Shown here in pieces: positions 63,972 through 64,000 of a stretch of DNA of 64,000 nucleotides. A program made the position numbers and the translations under genes. This DNA comes from Acidobacteriota bacterium (GTDB taxonomy: Bacteria; Acidobacteriota; Terriglobia; Bryobacterales; Bryobacteraceae): assembly GCA_014584705.1 (NCBI GenBank), contig JACTMJ010000003.1:1-64000 (forward strand), given 5' to 3'. Position 1 is the stretch's first letter. Each line of letters opens with the position of its first letter. The notes under the pieces are model-generated. The model was not told where the DNA came from and did no database searches. It was given only the letters and a program-made list of their open reading frames with translations.

Positions 63972-64000
63972 ATGATGTTCATGATCAAGCGGGGCGATCA
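63972..64000 (+). CDS. Start of the next operon gene, cut by the window end
   Basis: ATG at 63972 with AGGGGAG upstream; only MMFMIKRGD is visible. The start resembles GYF-type (DUF4339) domains (MFYIKRGDQEYGPY-like), but this is weak. The gap of 86 bases after the RING gene and same strand suggest it belongs to the operon. Confidence 0.5.

Overview
The window looks like a chromosomal segment of a high-GC, slow-growing Acidobacteriota, most likely the Solibacter/Bryobacter (Bryobacterales) group. This is inferred from gene content, not computed: large secreted carbohydrate-active and sulfatase-type enzymes, many Tat-exported Gfo/Idh- and isomerase-like proteins, a PEP-CTERM protein, an IleS2-type isoleucyl-tRNA synthetase, and a PilMNO-type pilus/secretion operon that includes lolA. 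Coding density is high, and most genes have a purine-rich Shine-Dalgarno motif.

Layout. 1-6.2 kb: the tail of an unknown protein with a probable frameshift, a secreted 994-residue glycosidase-like protein and a dicarboxylate/amino-acid:cation symporter. 6.4-12.6 kb: a tightly coupled pair, a TonB-dependent receptor and a CobN-like chelatase that carries both a signal peptide and a C-terminal membrane anchor (HmuS-like). 12.9-13.9 kb: a gene graveyard with an internally deleted IS1182-type transposase abutting the last part of a CzcA-type RND pump and an intact DUF190 gene. 14.2-26.3 kb: housekeeping and metabolic genes (GH20-like hexosaminidase, TPR protein, SDR, rpsT, an exported TenA, family-5-type UDG, HD-GYP protein, 3-hydroxyisobutyrate-dehydrogenase-like enzyme, uxaC, glgC). 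26.4-34.2 kb: a type IV pilus/type II secretion operon (lolA, gspF, gspE, pilM-, pilN-, pilO- and pilP-like genes, pseudopilin), without a secretin in the window. 34.4-49.4 kb: cytochrome c, Usp, double cyclophilin with an ArsR regulator, RidA, a run of three Tat-type secreted enzymes (isomerase-like, amidohydrolase, sulfatase), DinG helicase and a Gfo/Idh protein. 49.6-52.5 kb: PilZ protein, tRNA-Arg(ACG), a degenerate stretch and a PEP-CTERM protein. 52.5-58.5 kb: ileS with an unusual insertion, an RlmI-like methyltransferase and a reductase-like SDR.

58.7-64.0 kb (right end): the most striking locus. Six co-directional, tightly packed genes encode a membrane trypsin-like protease, a small ubiquitin-like protein, an E1/ThiF-like activating enzyme, a membrane-anchored JAB/JAMM isopeptidase, a multi-pass FHA protein and a RING-like zinc-finger/TM2 protein. 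A further gene starts at the window edge. Together they have the parts of a membrane-associated ubiquitin-like modification system, although no E2 is visible before the window ends. The TonB-receptor/CobN pair at 6.4-12.6 kb is the second most interesting system; it suggests metal-tetrapyrrole capture at the outer membrane and metal removal or insertion in the periplasm.
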